Shown: positions 27,793 through 37,685, counted from the first letter of the stretch. The stretch: 64,000 nucleotides of DNA from Halomonas alkalicola (GCF_030704205.1 NZ_CP131913.1:1550001-1614000), one strand, 5' to 3'. Notes: generated from the letters alone by a model not told the origin. Numbers and translations: made by a program.

Positions 27793-28545
27793 TCAGATCT
27801 GCTGGTGTCCACGTCCTACTGCCGCTTCGACTTCAGCGAAACTCGTCACCGGAGCAGCAGCGACGGAATGACGCCGAGTGTGTGCGGAGCACCGCCAATC
27901 CAGTCTCTCCCACCCCTCGACCCGGGCCACCTCGGCCAGCACGGGGTCGGGGTTGACCGCCACGGGGCGGTCCACCCGGTTGAGCAGCGGCAGGTCGTTC
28001 TGGGAGTCGGAGTAGAAGCAGAGGTGGCTGGCAGTGGCGTTGCGCTCGGCCAGCCAGCTTTCCAGACGCGTGACCTTGCCGCCCCGGTAGGAGAGCACCC
28101 CGGTGGTGGCGCCGGTGAAGCGCCCGGCCTCGAGCGCAGGCTCCACGGCGATCACCTGCTCGATGCCCAGCCACCTGGCCACCGGGCCCACCAGGTGCCG
28201 CGACGAGGCGGAGATCAGCAGCGGCAGGTCGCCATCATCGCGATGGCGCGCCACCAGTGCATGCCCCTGGGGAAAGAAGCGCGGCACGATGCGCTCGGCC
28301 ACGAAGGCCTCGACCTCGGCGGCGACCTCCTCCTCGTGGCGTCCCATCAGGGGTGACAGCGTCAACGCCAGGAACTGCTCCAACTTGAGACGACCGGCGT
28401 GATAGGCCGCGTTCATGGCCTGGGTGCGGGCAAGATACTCGCCGGGGGAGTCGATCCAGCCGCACTCCACCATCCAGTCGTTCCACAGCGCGCTGCAGTC
28501 GCCATCCAGCAGGGTGTCGTCGAGATCGAAGAGGGCAAGGCGCAT
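27793..28545 (-). CDS. HAD-superfamily IB phosphatase
   Basis: 250 residues. HAD motif I FDLDDTLLDGD (about 6-16) with the nucleophile and acid Asp, motif II SASS (about 112-115), a Lys in GGKVTRLE, and motif III YSDSQNDLPLL (about 178-188) are in SerB-like subfamily IB order with a helical cap. It removes phosphate from an unknown small metabolite. The last 35 residues are not recognisable as HAD. The promoter region is shared divergently with ugpB, and minus-strand Pho-like half-sites end 51 bp upstream. Confidence 0.93.
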   Translation of the reverse strand: MRLALFDLDDTLLDGDCSALWNDWMVECGWIDSPGEYLARTQAMNAAYHAGRLKLEQFLALTLSPLMGRHEEEVAAEVEAFVAERIVPRFFPQGHALVARHRDDGDLPLLISASSRHLVGPVARWLGIEQVIAVEPALEAGRFTGATTGVLSYRGGKVTRLESWLAERNATASHLCFYSDSQNDLPLLNRVDRPVAVNPDPVLAEVARVEGWERLDWRCSAHTRRHSVAAAPVTSFAEVEAAVGRGHQQI

Positions 28546-28595
28546 GACGGTCTCCAGTGGCCCGGTAACTCGATAAGCGCCATAGCATGAGCCAA

Positions 28596-28617
28596 CCGGG
28601 TGACAACGGCGTGACCG
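28596..28617 (-). promoter_or_regulatory. Candidate Pho box facing the HAD/MCP/EAL genes
   Basis: Minus-strand 11-mers begin CGGTCAC (28617) and TTGTCAC (28606), adjacent and in register. TATGGC about 11 bp downstream is a possible -10, the spacing usual for PhoB promoters. Confidence 0.55.
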
Positions 28618-28623
28618 GCGGCC

Positions 28624-28700
28624 ATGTCATGGCGCTGCCATGCAGCTGACACCGCTTCGCCACCCGACTGACACCGACCCGCCACGGCGTCGTCACCTTC
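28624..28700 (+). promoter_or_regulatory. Pho box array upstream of ugpB
   Basis: Seven contiguous 11-bp units start at 28624, 28635, 28646, 28657, 28668, 28679 and 28690, with cores ATGTCAT, CTGCCAT, CTGACAC, TCGCCAC, CTGACAC, CCGCCAC and TCGTCAC. The PhoB half-site is an 11-bp repeat of CTGTCAT/C type. TAACGT (28707-28712) could be the -10. The position 64 bp before ugpB fits the known Pho control of ugp. Confidence 0.75.
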
Positions 28701-28763
28701 CGCGGCTAACGTCTTGCGAGGTTTCGCGCGGCCGCAGGCCGTCCCCATCGCAAGGAGAGCCCC

Positions 28764-30083
28764 ATGTTCGCACCCACACTGAAAGGCCTGGCCGCCGGCG
28801 TCACCGCCGCCACCCTGTCGCTGTCCGCTCACGCCGCCGTGGAGGTCCAGTGGTGGCACGCCATGGGCGGCGAGCTCGGCGAGATTCTCGAAGGCATCAC
28901 CGAGGCGTTCAACGCCTCCCAGGATGACTACCGGGTGAACCCCAGCTACCGCGGCAACTACACCGAGACCATGACCGGCGCCATCGCCGCCTTCCGGGCC
29001 CGCCAGCAGCCGCACATCCTGCAGGTCTTCGAGGTGGGCACCGGCACCATGATGGCCGCCGAGGGGGCCATCTACCCCATCCACCAGCTGATGGAGGACC
29101 ACGGCCGCGCCTTCGATCGCGAGGCCTTCCTGCCGGCGGTGGTGGGCTACTACACCGATACCCGCGGCAACATGCTCTCCTTCCCCTTCAACTCCTCCAC
29201 GCCGATCCTTTATCTCAACCGCGACGCCTTCGAGGCCGCGGGCCTGAACGGCACGCCCGAGACCTGGGAGGAGATCGTCGAGGCCTCCCGCCAGCTGCGC
29301 GAGAGCGGCGCGGCCCGCTGCGGCTTCACCACCTCCTGGCCGAGCTGGGTGATGCTGGAGAACTTCTCCGCCATGCACGACTCGCCCCTGGGCACCCGGG
29401 AGAACGGCTTCGCCGGCCTGGACACCGAGTTCGTCTTCGACAACGACCTGGTGGCGAGCCACTGGGACAACCTCAAGGCGTGGCAGGATGAAGGCGTCTT
29501 TCGCTGGGGCGGCCCGGGGCCGGGGGATGACGCCGCGCCGATGTTCTACTCGGGAGAGTGCGCCATGTTCTTCGGCTCCTCCGCCTCTCGGGCCGGGGTG
29601 CTGGCCAACGCCGATTTCGAAGTGGGCTTCGCCATGCAGCCCTACTACGCGGAGGTGGAGGGCGCGCCCCAGAACTCCATCATCGGCGGCGCCACCCTCT
29701 GGGCGCTGCAGGGCCACAGCGACGAGGAGTACGAGGCCGTAGCCGCCTTCTTCGAGTACCTCTCCCGCCCCGAGGTGCAGGCCGACTGGCACCAGCGCAC
29801 CGGCTACCTGCCGATCACCCAGGCCGCCTGGGAGCTGAGCGAGACGCAGGGCTTCTACGCCGAGAACCCGGGCGCCGACATCTCCATTCGCCAGATGAAC
29901 CTCAACCCGCCCACCGAGAACTCCAAGGGGCTGCGCTTCGGCAACTTCGTGCAGATCCGCGACATCATCTCCGAGGAGATGGAGGCGGTGATGAGCGGCC
30001 AGAAGAACGGCGAGCAGGCCAGCGCCGACGCCGCCCGCCGCGGCAACGCCCTGCTGCGCGACTTCGAGGCCGCCAACCGCTGA
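28764..30083 (+). CDS. ugpB: sn-Glycerol-3-phosphate ABC transporter binding protein
   Basis: 439 residues with a signal peptide (cleavage near AHA-AV, residue 23) and a type-I extracellular solute-binding fold. [11 protein letters not shown] at the mature start and [15 protein letters not shown] are typical of UgpB. It captures glycerol-3-phosphate or its diesters in the periplasm. AAGGAG 7 nt before the ATG is the ribosome-binding site. First gene of ugpBAEC, behind a Pho box array. Confidence 0.96.
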   Translation: MFAPTLKGLAAGVTAATLSLSAHAAVEVQWWHAMGGELGEILEGITEAFNASQDDYRVNPSYRGNYTETMTGAIAAFRARQQPHILQVFEVGTGTMMAAEGAIYPIHQLMEDHGRAFDREAFLPAVVGYYTDTRGNMLSFPFNSSTPILYLNRDAFEAAGLNGTPETWEEIVEASRQLRESGAARCGFTTSWPSWVMLENFSAMHDSPLGTRENGFAGLDTEFVFDNDLVASHWDNLKAWQDEGVFRWGGPGPGDDAAPMFYSGECAMFFGSSASRAGVLANADFEVGFAMQPYYAEVEGAPQNSIIGGATLWALQGHSDEEYEAVAAFFEYLSRPEVQADWHQRTGYLPITQAAWELSETQGFYAENPGADISIRQMNLNPPTENSKGLRFGNFVQIRDIISEEMEAVMSGQKNGEQASADAARRGNALLRDFEAANR

Positions 30084-30094
30084 GCCCTGCCTTT

Positions 30095-30120
30095 GCGCCC
30101 CCTCCCCGCGGAGGGGGCGC
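30095..30120 (+). other. Intercistronic stem-loop between ugpB and ugpA
   Basis: An 11-bp perfect GC stem (30095-30105 with 30110-30120) with loop CCGC and no real U-tract. Such hairpins after binding-protein genes usually protect the upstream mRNA and keep permease expression low. Confidence 0.75.
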
Positions 30121-30147
30121 CTGTTTACCGTCGCTTCGAGCCTTCCG

Positions 30148-31032
30148 ATGCAGACCAAACGCATGACCTTTCCCGGGCGCTGGCTGCCCTATGCCCTGCT
30201 GGCCCCCCAGGTGATCGTGACCCTGATCTTCTTCATCTGGCCCTCGCTGCAGGCGCTATACATGTCGCTGCTGCGCGAGGACGCCTTCGGCCTCAACAGC
30301 ACTTTCGTGGGCCTGGCCAACTTCGCACGGCTCTTCGCCGACGACACCTATCTCGACTCGCTCTCGGTAACCGCGGTATTCGCCATCGGCACCACACTGC
30401 TGTCGATGTCGGCCGCCCTGCTGCTGGCGGCCACCGTCAACCGCATGCTGCGCTCGCGCAACGCCTACACCACCCTGCTGGTGTGGCCCTACGCCATCGC
30501 CCCGGCCATCGCCGGGGTGCTCTGGTGGTTCCTCTTCAACCCCTCCATCGGCATCGTGCCCTATGCGCTCGAAATGCTGGGCTACCGCTGGAACCACCGC
30601 ACCTCAGGGAGCGATGCCATGATGCTGGTAATCATCGCCGCCGCCTGGAAGCAGATCGCCTACAACTTCCTCTTCTTCCTGGCCGGGCTGCAGTCGATCC
30701 CCCAGTCGCTGATCGAGGCGGCGGCCATCGATGGCGCCGGCCCCGTGAAGCGTTTCTGGACCATCGTCTTTCCACTCCTCTCGCCCACCACCTTCTTCCT
30801 GATGGTGGTCAACGTGGTCTACGCCATGTTCGACACCTTCGGTGTGATTCACGCCACTACCCAGGGCGGCCCCTCCCAGGCGACGAATACCCTGGTCTAC
30901 AAGGTCTACGCCGACGGCTTCGTGGGGCTCAACCTGGGCAGCTCCGCCGCCCAGTCGGTGATCCTGATGGCCATCGTGGTGCTCCTCACCGTGGTGCAGT
31001 TCCGCTTCATCGAACGGCGCGTCAACTACTGA
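30148..31032 (+). CDS. ugpA: sn-Glycerol-3-phosphate ABC transporter permease UgpA
   Basis: 294 residues with six predicted transmembrane helices and the coupling loop [23 protein letters not shown] (about 190-212). It pairs with UgpE to form the channel. It is preceded by a stem-loop after ugpB and followed by ugpE 15 nt later. Confidence 0.95.
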   Translation: MQTKRMTFPGRWLPYALLAPQVIVTLIFFIWPSLQALYMSLLREDAFGLNSTFVGLANFARLFADDTYLDSLSVTAVFAIGTTLLSMSAALLLAATVNRMLRSRNAYTTLLVWPYAIAPAIAGVLWWFLFNPSIGIVPYALEMLGYRWNHRTSGSDAMMLVIIAAAWKQIAYNFLFFLAGLQSIPQSLIEAAAIDGAGPVKRFWTIVFPLLSPTTFFLMVVNVVYAMFDTFGVIHATTQGGPSQATNTLVYKVYADGFVGLNLGSSAAQSVILMAIVVLLTVVQFRFIERRVNY

Positions 31033-31047
31033 CCCGGAGGAGCCCCC

Positions 31048-31896
31048 ATGGTCGAACACCGCCCCCTGAGCCAGCTGGCCGCGCACCTGATTCTGATCGC
31101 CGGCGTGGCCCTGGTGCTATTTCCCGTCTACATCGCCCTCGTCGCCTCCACCCAGGCCCCGGGAGAGTTCCTGCGCGGCACCCTGCCTCTGATGCCCGGC
31201 GGCCACGCCCTGGAGAACTACCGCGCCATGTGGGAGAGCGGCCTGTCGCGGGCCGGGGCGCCGCCAGTGGGCCAGATGCTCTTCAACAGCCTGGTGATGG
31301 CGCTGGCGATCACCGTGGGGAAGCTTGTCATCTCGCTGCTCTCGGCCTTCGCCATCGTCTACTTCCGTTTCCCCTTCCGGCTGCTCTTCTTCTGGCTGAT
31401 CTTCGTCACCCTGATGCTGCCGGTGGAGGTGCGCATCATCCCCACCTTCCAGGTGGTGGCCGACCTCGGCATGCTCAACAGCTTCGCCGGGCTCTCCATC
31501 CCGCTGATCGCCTCGGCCACTGCCACCTTCCTGTTTCGCCAGTTCTTCATGACGGTGCCGGAAGAGCTGCTGGAGGCCGCCCGGGTGGATGGCGCCGGCC
31601 CCTTCCGGTTCTTCCGGGACATCCTGCTGCCGCTCTCCATCACCAATATCGCGGCCCTCTTCGTGATCCTGTTCATCTACGGCTGGAACCAGTACCTCTG
31701 GCCCCTGCTGATCACCACCGACAGCGACTACTACACGGTAGTGATGGGCATCCAGCGCATGACCACCGCCGCCGACGGCGACCCCCAGTGGCACCTGGTG
31801 ATGGCCGCGGTGGTGATGGCCGCCCTGCCCCCGGTGCTGGTGATCCTGTTCATGCAGCGCCTGTTCGTGAAGGTCCTCACCGAGACGGAGAAATAA
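31048..31896 (+). CDS. ugpE: sn-Glycerol-3-phosphate ABC transporter permease UgpE
   Basis: 282 residues, about six transmembrane helices, coupling loop [22 protein letters not shown] (about 175-196). CCCGGAGGAG is the ribosome-binding site. Its TAA stop overlaps the ugpC start by one base. Confidence 0.95.
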   Translation: MVEHRPLSQLAAHLILIAGVALVLFPVYIALVASTQAPGEFLRGTLPLMPGGHALENYRAMWESGLSRAGAPPVGQMLFNSLVMALAITVGKLVISLLSAFAIVYFRFPFRLLFFWLIFVTLMLPVEVRIIPTFQVVADLGMLNSFAGLSIPLIASATATFLFRQFFMTVPEELLEAARVDGAGPFRFFRDILLPLSITNIAALFVILFIYGWNQYLWPLLITTDSDYYTVVMGIQRMTTAADGDPQWHLVMAAVVMAALPPVLVILFMQRLFVKVLTETEK

Positions 31897-33053
31897 TGAT
31901 GGCAAGTATCAAGCTCGAGGGTCTCGAGAAGACCTATCCCGGCGGCGTGCAGGCGGTGAAGGGCGTCGACCTGGAGGTGGCCGACGGCGAGTTCGTGGTG
32001 CTGGTGGGCCCCTCGGGCTGCGGCAAGTCGACCCTGCTGCGCATGGTGGCGGGACTCGAGACCATCAGCGCCGGGGAGCTCCATATCGGCGAGCGTCGAG
32101 TCAATGAGCTGGAGCCCGCCCAGCGCGATATCGCCATGGTGTTCCAGAACTATGCGCTCTATCCCCACATGACGGTGTTCGACAACCTGGCCTACGGCCT
32201 GAAGAATCGTGGCTTCGGGCGCGACGAGATCCGTCGCCGGGTGGAGGAGGCCGCCAGGATGCTGGAGATCGAGCCCTTCCTGCCCCGCAAGCCGCGCCAG
32301 CTTTCCGGCGGCCAGCGCCAGCGGGTGGCCATGGGCCGGGCCCTGGTGCGTGAGCCCGCGGCCTTCCTCTTCGACGAACCGCTCTCCAACCTGGACGCCA
32401 AGCTGCGGGTGCAGATGCGGGTGGAGATCAAGCGGCTGCAGCGCCGCCTGAAGACCACCAGCCTCTACGTCACCCACGACCAGCTGGAGGCCATGACCCT
32501 GGGCGACCGCCTGGTGGTGCTCAACGGCGGGCGCATCGAGCAGGTGGGCACGCCCATGGAGATCTACGCCCGGCCCGCCTCGCTCTTCGTGGCCACCTTC
32601 ATCGGCTCGCCGGCCATGAACCTGCTGCCCCTGGATGCTCTGCTGAGCGACGCGGGCGCAGCGACCCATGGCGCCCTGCTGCGGGATCTGCCGCCGGGCA
32701 CCGGCATCGTCGGCATCCGTCCCGACGCGCTGCGCCTCGAGGCGCCTCACGGGCCCCATCTGACCCTCTCGGCCACCCTGGAGCTCTTCGAGGCCGCCGG
32801 CGCCGAGAGTCACCTCCATGTGCGCCTGGCCGGCAGCGACCAGACCCTGGTGATCCGCACCCCCGGTCAGCCCCCGGTGGCCGAGGGCCAGCGCCTGCAC
32901 TTCCATATGGCCCGAGACGCCCTGCACCCCTTCCATCGGGAGAGCGGGGTACGCCTCGACGAGCCGGACATGGCGGCCTCGGCGGCTTCGACCACTGGGC
33001 ACAGCTCGACTATCGAGTATCCGGAAGCAACCCGCCCGGCAGCACAGGGCTGA
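31896..33053 (+). CDS. ugpC: sn-Glycerol-3-phosphate ABC transporter ATPase
   Basis: 385 residues: MalK-type ATPase with Walker [10 protein letters not shown] (about 37-45), signature LSGGQRQR (about 135-142), Walker [12 protein letters not shown], switch His in [10 protein letters not shown], then a TOBE/MalK-like C-terminal domain from about 240. ATG 31896 overlaps the ugpE stop; ATG 31899 is equally possible (GGAG at 31887-31890). It completes the ugp operon. Confidence 0.95.
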   Translation: MMASIKLEGLEKTYPGGVQAVKGVDLEVADGEFVVLVGPSGCGKSTLLRMVAGLETISAGELHIGERRVNELEPAQRDIAMVFQNYALYPHMTVFDNLAYGLKNRGFGRDEIRRRVEEAARMLEIEPFLPRKPRQLSGGQRQRVAMGRALVREPAAFLFDEPLSNLDAKLRVQMRVEIKRLQRRLKTTSLYVTHDQLEAMTLGDRLVVLNGGRIEQVGTPMEIYARPASLFVATFIGSPAMNLLPLDALLSDAGAATHGALLRDLPPGTGIVGIRPDALRLEAPHGPHLTLSATLELFEAAGAESHLHVRLAGSDQTLVIRTPGQPPVAEGQRLHFHMARDALHPFHRESGVRLDEPDMAASAASTTGHSSTIEYPEATRPAAQG

Positions 33054-33071
33054 CCGGGCGCCACTCCTCCC

Positions 33072-33689
33072 TCACCCCTTGGCGATCAGGAAGGCGCCGG
33101 CGGCGGCCATCAGCGAGCCGGCGGAGCGGTTGGCGCCCTTCATGGCACGCTCGGTCTGCAGGAAACGTCGTGCGCTGGAGGCCCCGTAGGCCACCAGCAT
33201 CAGCCCCGCCATCAGCCCGATAAAGGTAAGGCCGACTACCAGCCCCATGTCGGCGCCGCCCAGGGCGGTGAGGTCGATGAAGGTGGGCAGGAAGGCGATG
33301 TAGAAGAGGATCACCTTGGGGTTGGAGGCGGAGATCAGAAAGCCCTGCAGGAAGCCCTTGAGGGCGTCGCCCCGCCGCTGCTCGGGGTCCAGGGGCTCGG
33401 CGGTCACCGGGGCGGTCCACATCTTCCAGGCGAGGTAGAGCAGGTAGGCGGCGCCAAGGTAGCGGATCACCGTGAAGGCCTCGCCCCAGTTCTCGGCGAT
33501 GGCCGCCAGGCCATAGAAGGCCAGCATCAGGTAGATCAGGTCGCTCGCGGTCATCCCAAGCGCCAGAGTCAGACAGGCGCGCCCGCCGGAGGCCATGCCG
33601 CGGGCCAGCAGGGTGAAGACCCCGGGGCCCGGGGTCACGGCGAAGACGAAGATGGCCAGGAGATAGAGGAGTGCGCTTTCGGGAGACAT
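33072..33689 (-). CDS. LysE/RhtB-family amino acid exporter
   Basis: 205 residues, about six hydrophobic segments. The family signature FAVTPGPGVFTLLARGM (about 16-32) and SNPKVILFYIAFLPTF (about 121-136) are present. Members export amino acids or related solutes across the inner membrane; the substrate cannot be named. Convergent with ugpC, with 18 bp between stops. Confidence 0.93.
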   Translation of the reverse strand: MSPESALLYLLAIFVFAVTPGPGVFTLLARGMASGGRACLTLALGMTASDLIYLMLAFYGLAAIAENWGEAFTVIRYLGAAYLLYLAWKMWTAPVTAEPLDPEQRRGDALKGFLQGFLISASNPKVILFYIAFLPTFIDLTALGGADMGLVVGLTFIGLMAGLMLVAYGASSARRFLQTERAMKGANRSAGSLMAAAGAFLIAKG

Positions 33690-33728
33690 GGCGTCCTGCC
33701 GGTGTGGTGAACCAAGCCATCTACGCTA

Positions 33729-34148
33729 TCACGCGCCGTGGTAGCCGTCCTCCTCCGGATTTTCGTGGGCGCCCGGGGGCAGCTCGGCGGCCCAGGCCAT
33801 GGCGGCGGCGTGCTCGTGGCTTGCGAAGGTGCGGATCTCCACCGCCTTGAAGAGCCGCTCCTCCAGGTCGGCCACCAGCTGGATCCAGGCCTGGTCGGTG
33901 ACCACGGCGGCGCGGTGGTAGTGCTCGAGGTCGCCGAGCTGGGTCAGGCCGTAGCCGACGTCCTTGAGCAGGGCGGTCAGGGTCATCAGGCGCAGGTCGT
34001 CGATCTCGACCACCAGGCTGATCAGGGGATGATTGCGCTTGGCGACCTCGATGGCGTCGATGGCGCGCTGCAGTTCGCTGCCGGTCACGATGCCCCCTGC
34101 CTTCATCGCCACGACATGCTCTGCCGGATGGGAGATCAGGTCCAACAT
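33729..34148 (-). CDS. SpoIIAA-like STAS/SEC14 domain protein
   Basis: 139 residues from ATG 34148, with AAGGAG 7 nt upstream. The sequence fits the SpoIIAA-like (DUF3478) group: a small mixed alpha/beta fold with MKAGGIVTGSELQRAIDAIE, ISLVVEIDDLRLM and AVVTDQAWIQLVADLEERLF. Proteins of this group are single-domain, cytoplasmic and uncharacterised. The C-terminal tail is acidic. Confidence 0.85.
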   Translation of the reverse strand: MLDLISHPAEHVVAMKAGGIVTGSELQRAIDAIEVAKRNHPLISLVVEIDDLRLMTLTALLKDVGYGLTQLGDLEHYHRAAVVTDQAWIQLVADLEERLFKAVEIRTFASHEHAAAMAWAAELPPGAHENPEEDGYHGA

Positions 34149-34305
34149 GGGCGTACTCCTTGGGTAAGAGAGAGGCAATGCACCTCGGCCACTTTCAGCA
34201 TAGCGCGCGAGGACAACCCTGCCGGCGAGCCCGGGGCCCGTGATCACACAAACGTCACGGTCGCAGACCACCATGGGCGAGATACCCACAGGAGGGTCGC
34301 CCGGT

Positions 34306-35652
34306 ATGCCAAGGCGCGCACGCAAGCCGCTCAGCGAAGCGGAGGTGGAATACCTGATTCGGCTGGCCGGGGGCAATGCGCTGGCCCAGCGGATCCAGGC
34401 CGAGCAGCGGGCGCGACTGTCGCCAGCCGCAGCGGCGCTCCAGGCGGCCACCGGCGCTGCCGAGGCCCGTCCGGGCGCCTTGAGGGTCCTGATGCTCTCG
34501 GACGTCTACTTTCCGCGCATCAACGGCGTCTCCACCTCCATCGCCAGCTTCCGCGGTGCGCTCCAGCGCCAGGGCCATTCGGTCACCCTGGTCTGCCCTG
34601 ACTACCCGGTGGGCCAGGTGGACGAGCCGGGAGTGATACGGGTCTCCTCCCGGGGCGTCCCCGGGGACCCGGAGGACCGCATGATGCGCTACCGGGAGCT
34701 CCTTGCCCTGGCCGCGCCGCTCGCCGAGCCGGCCTTCGACCTGATCCATGTGCATACGCCCTTCGTGGCCCACTATGCCGGCATCGGGCTGGGGCGACGC
34801 CTGGGCATTCCGGTGGTGGCCACCTACCACACCCTCTTCGAGGAGTACCTGCACCACTACGTGCGCTGGCTGCCACGCCGCTGGCTGCGCTTCGCCGCGC
34901 GTCGCCTCTCGGTGAACCAGTGCCACCGGCTCGATGCCCTGATCGTACCGTCACGGGCCATGCAGTCGGCGCTGACCCGCTACGGGGTGACCACCCCCAT
35001 GGCGGTGATTCCCACCGGGCTGGCCCTGGAGGCCTTCACCCACCCCCATGAGGAGAGCGACTTCCGCGCCCGCTATGGCCTCCCGCACCGGGCACGGCTG
35101 CTGCTCTTCGTGGGGCGCGCCGCCCATGAGAAGAACATCGGCTTCCTGATCGAGATGCTGCCTCTGGTACTCGCCAGGCACCCCGATACCCGCCTGATCA
35201 TCACCGGCGAGGGCCCCGCCCAGGACGCGCTGGCTCGCCTGGCCCGGGATGCCGGGGTGGGGGCCGCCGTGCTGTTCCTCGGCTACCTGGACCGCGACGG
35301 CCCCCTCCAGGCCGCCTACCGCGCCGCGGACCTGTTCGTCTTCGCCTCGCGCACCGAGACCCGGGGGCTGGTGCTGCTGGAGTCCATGGCGCTGGGCACC
35401 CCGGTGGTCTCGACCGCGGTGATGGGCACCCGTGACGTGCTCACCGAGGGCGAAGGCTGCCTGATCGCCGAGGAGACCCACGACGACTTCGCCGCCAAGG
35501 TGAACCGGGTGCTGGAGGACGACGACCTGCGTCGGGCCCTCGTCCAGCGAGGCCGCGCCTATGCAGCAGGCTGGCACGAGGATGCCAAGGCCGCCGAGCT
35601 GGCCGAGCTCTACCGTCGCGTCACCGCCCCTTCCGCCCTGGCGGCGCGGTAA
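34306..35652 (+). CDS. GT4-family glycosyltransferase
   Basis: 449 residues from ATG 34306, preceded by AGGAGG about 11 nt away. The GT-B fold has an N-terminal acceptor domain (SDVYFPRINGVSTSI, HVHTPFVAHYAG) and a C-terminal nucleotide-sugar domain (FVGRAAHEKNIG, and an E-x7-E motif in ETRGLVLLESMALGTPVVS). It resembles transferases that glycosylate diacylglycerol or phosphatidylinositol-type lipids, but donor and acceptor are unknown. An N-terminal 50-residue arm precedes the fold. Earlier starts at 34240 and 34273 are possible. Confidence 0.9.
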   Translation: MPRRARKPLSEAEVEYLIRLAGGNALAQRIQAEQRARLSPAAAALQAATGAAEARPGALRVLMLSDVYFPRINGVSTSIASFRGALQRQGHSVTLVCPDYPVGQVDEPGVIRVSSRGVPGDPEDRMMRYRELLALAAPLAEPAFDLIHVHTPFVAHYAGIGLGRRLGIPVVATYHTLFEEYLHHYVRWLPRRWLRFAARRLSVNQCHRLDALIVPSRAMQSALTRYGVTTPMAVIPTGLALEAFTHPHEESDFRARYGLPHRARLLLFVGRAAHEKNIGFLIEMLPLVLARHPDTRLIITGEGPAQDALARLARDAGVGAAVLFLGYLDRDGPLQAAYRAADLFVFASRTETRGLVLLESMALGTPVVSTAVMGTRDVLTEGEGCLIAEETHDDFAAKVNRVLEDDDLRRALVQRGRAYAAGWHEDAKAAELAELYRRVTAPSALAAR

Positions 35653-35680
35653 CCGCGGCGACATTGCTTTGCCGCGCCGT

Positions 35681-36913
35681 TCAGCCGGCGCTGGCAGCCA
35701 GGCCGTCGCTGCGCACGCAGCGCAGCAGGCAGAAGACGGCCAGGGCGCCGGTCACCGTGGGCAGCAGGAAGCCCACCGCGTAGCTGTCGGTGAGCCACAC
35801 GATCAGGCTGAACAGCGCCGGTCCCACCAGCACCCCCATGTAGGTAAGCACCAGCACGGCGGCGGTGGCCTCGCCCACCTCGCCGGGCTCGCAGCGCCGC
35901 GCCACCTCCCCCAGGTAGACTCCGTTCCAGCCTACCGCCGTGCCGCCGGCCAGCACCATCAGGGTCAGGGTCACCCAGGTCGGCACCGCGGTGCCCAGCA
36001 CCGCCAGCAGGAAGAAGATCACCGCGATGACCCCGGCCAGGCCGAACAGCACCGGCAGGCTGCCCCCCAGGCGGTCGGCCAGCGCGCCCCAGACCAGGCG
36101 CCCGGTGACACCGGCCACGTGCACCAGGGAGACCACGGCCCCGGCCAGCACCAGGCTCAGCAGCAGCTCCTCGACCATGTAGGCCACCGCGAAGCTGAGC
36201 AGCGAGAGCTGGGCGGCGGAGAGGCAGAAGCCGGTGGCCCCCAGCCAGCGCATGGCGCGGTAGCGGCGCAGCACGCCGAGGCTGCCGGCGCCCTGCATGC
36301 GCACGCTGGCGTCCCGGCTGGCGTCCCAGCGCTCGCGACGCGGCTGCAGCACCGCCAGGGTGGCCAGGCACGCCACCCCCACCGCCAGGAAGGCAGCCTG
36401 CCAGTTCCAGATGGCCGCCAGGGGCGGCGCCATCAGACCCGCCAGCACGCCCCCAAGGGGCACGCCGGTCTGCTTGATGGAGTAGACGAGGTTGCGCCGC
36501 TCGGGCGGGGTAAAGCGGGAGAGCAGCTCGGCGGCCGCGGGGCTGGTGACCCCGTAGGCGAGCCCCAGCAGCAGGGTGGTGGCCAGCAGCGCCAGGGGCG
36601 TGCCGATCAGCGCCATGAGGCAGCCCCCCATCACCAGCGCCATGGCCAGCTGGCTGGCCCGGCAGCCCCCCAGGCGCCTGGCCAGCACCGCCGACTGCAG
36701 CGAGGCGAGCATCGCCACCCCGTAGAGCAGGCTGACCTGCAGCCCCACCCAGCCCGTCGGCACGCCGAAGGCCGCCGCCATCTGGGGCGCCAGGGTCGGC
36801 ACCAGCAGCATGCCCCCGCTGCACAGCACCTGGACCCAGGTAGTGGCGGCCAGCACCCACCACCCCTCGCGGCGGGAGGGGGCAGGCAGTGCCGCAGAGG
36901 ATGGCTCGGACAT
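35681..36913 (-). CDS. Major facilitator superfamily transporter
   Basis: 410 residues with about twelve hydrophobic segments in two six-helix halves and a cytoplasmic loop near residues 190-215 (QPRRERWDASRDAS). LLGLAYGVTSPAAAELLSRFTPPERRNLVYSIKQTG is the region after TM4. The substrate is unknown. Convergent with the glycosyltransferase gene. Confidence 0.9.
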   Translation of the reverse strand: MSEPSSAALPAPSRREGWWVLAATTWVQVLCSGGMLLVPTLAPQMAAAFGVPTGWVGLQVSLLYGVAMLASLQSAVLARRLGGCRASQLAMALVMGGCLMALIGTPLALLATTLLLGLAYGVTSPAAAELLSRFTPPERRNLVYSIKQTGVPLGGVLAGLMAPPLAAIWNWQAAFLAVGVACLATLAVLQPRRERWDASRDASVRMQGAGSLGVLRRYRAMRWLGATGFCLSAAQLSLLSFAVAYMVEELLLSLVLAGAVVSLVHVAGVTGRLVWGALADRLGGSLPVLFGLAGVIAVIFFLLAVLGTAVPTWVTLTLMVLAGGTAVGWNGVYLGEVARRCEPGEVGEATAAVLVLTYMGVLVGPALFSLIVWLTDSYAVGFLLPTVTGALAVFCLLRCVRSDGLAASAG

Positions 36914-37010
36914 GGGGGGCTCCGGTCGAGGACAGAACCGTTAGCCTACACACAATTTTGCCATCGCCGCCAACGCCAATGGCGAAGCCTGCGTTCGTCG
37001 AAGGCTCACG

Positions 37011-37685
37011 TCACCAGGGCAGCGGCTCGCCGTTGCTGTGCCAGAAGGTGCCGGTGGTCGCGAGGCTCAGGGCCGCGATGCGCTCGGCGATGCCGGCGGC
37101 GGCCTCCTCCGGGGTGATCAGCCCGCCGAAGTTGACCATGCGGGTCTGCACATAGCCCGGGTGGAGCTGGACCACGGCGATGCCGCGGGGGGCGAGGTCC
37201 ATGGCCAGGGACTTGCCGAAGGCGTTGAGCGCCGCCTTGGAGGCGCGGTAGCCGTAGCGCCCGCCGGAGTCGTTGTCGGCGATGGAGCCCATGCGGCTGG
37301 TGATGTTGGCCACCTTGCTGCCCTCCCCCAGGCAGCCGAGCAGCGCCTCGGTGACGCGCAGCGGCGCATAGGCGTTGACCTCCATCTGGGTACGGATGGA
37401 GTCGAAGTCGATCTCGCCCAGGCGCTCGTCGCGGAGCAGGCCGGCGTTGTTGATCAGCACCTCGAGGCGCTGCCCCTCCAGCTCCACGGCGAGCCGGGCG
37501 ACATCCTCGTCGCGGGTCACATCGATGCCCTCGATCACCCGTGTGGCCACCAGGCGCAGCTCGGCGGTGTCATCGCCGCTGCCGCGACAGGCGCCGATCA
37601 CCTCCCAGCCCGCAGCGTGGTAGTGGCGGGCCAGGGCGAGGCCTACGCCGCGGTTGGCGCCGGTGATCAGTACGGTGGAAGCCAT
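37011..37685 (-). CDS. Short-chain dehydrogenase/reductase
   Basis: 224 residues, classical SDR: TGANRGVG cofactor motif (about 7-14), NNAGLL (about 78-83), catalytic Ser in NITSRMGS and YGYRASK with Tyr and Lys (about 142-148). It resembles the C-factor-like subgroup. It uses NAD(P)H for an unknown carbonyl substrate. Divergent from the CDF gene. Confidence 0.93.
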   Translation of the reverse strand: MASTVLITGANRGVGLALARHYHAAGWEVIGACRGSGDDTAELRLVATRVIEGIDVTRDEDVARLAVELEGQRLEVLINNAGLLRDERLGEIDFDSIRTQMEVNAYAPLRVTEALLGCLGEGSKVANITSRMGSIADNDSGGRYGYRASKAALNAFGKSLAMDLAPRGIAVVQLHPGYVQTRMVNFGGLITPEEAAAGIAERIAALSLATTGTFWHSNGEPLPW

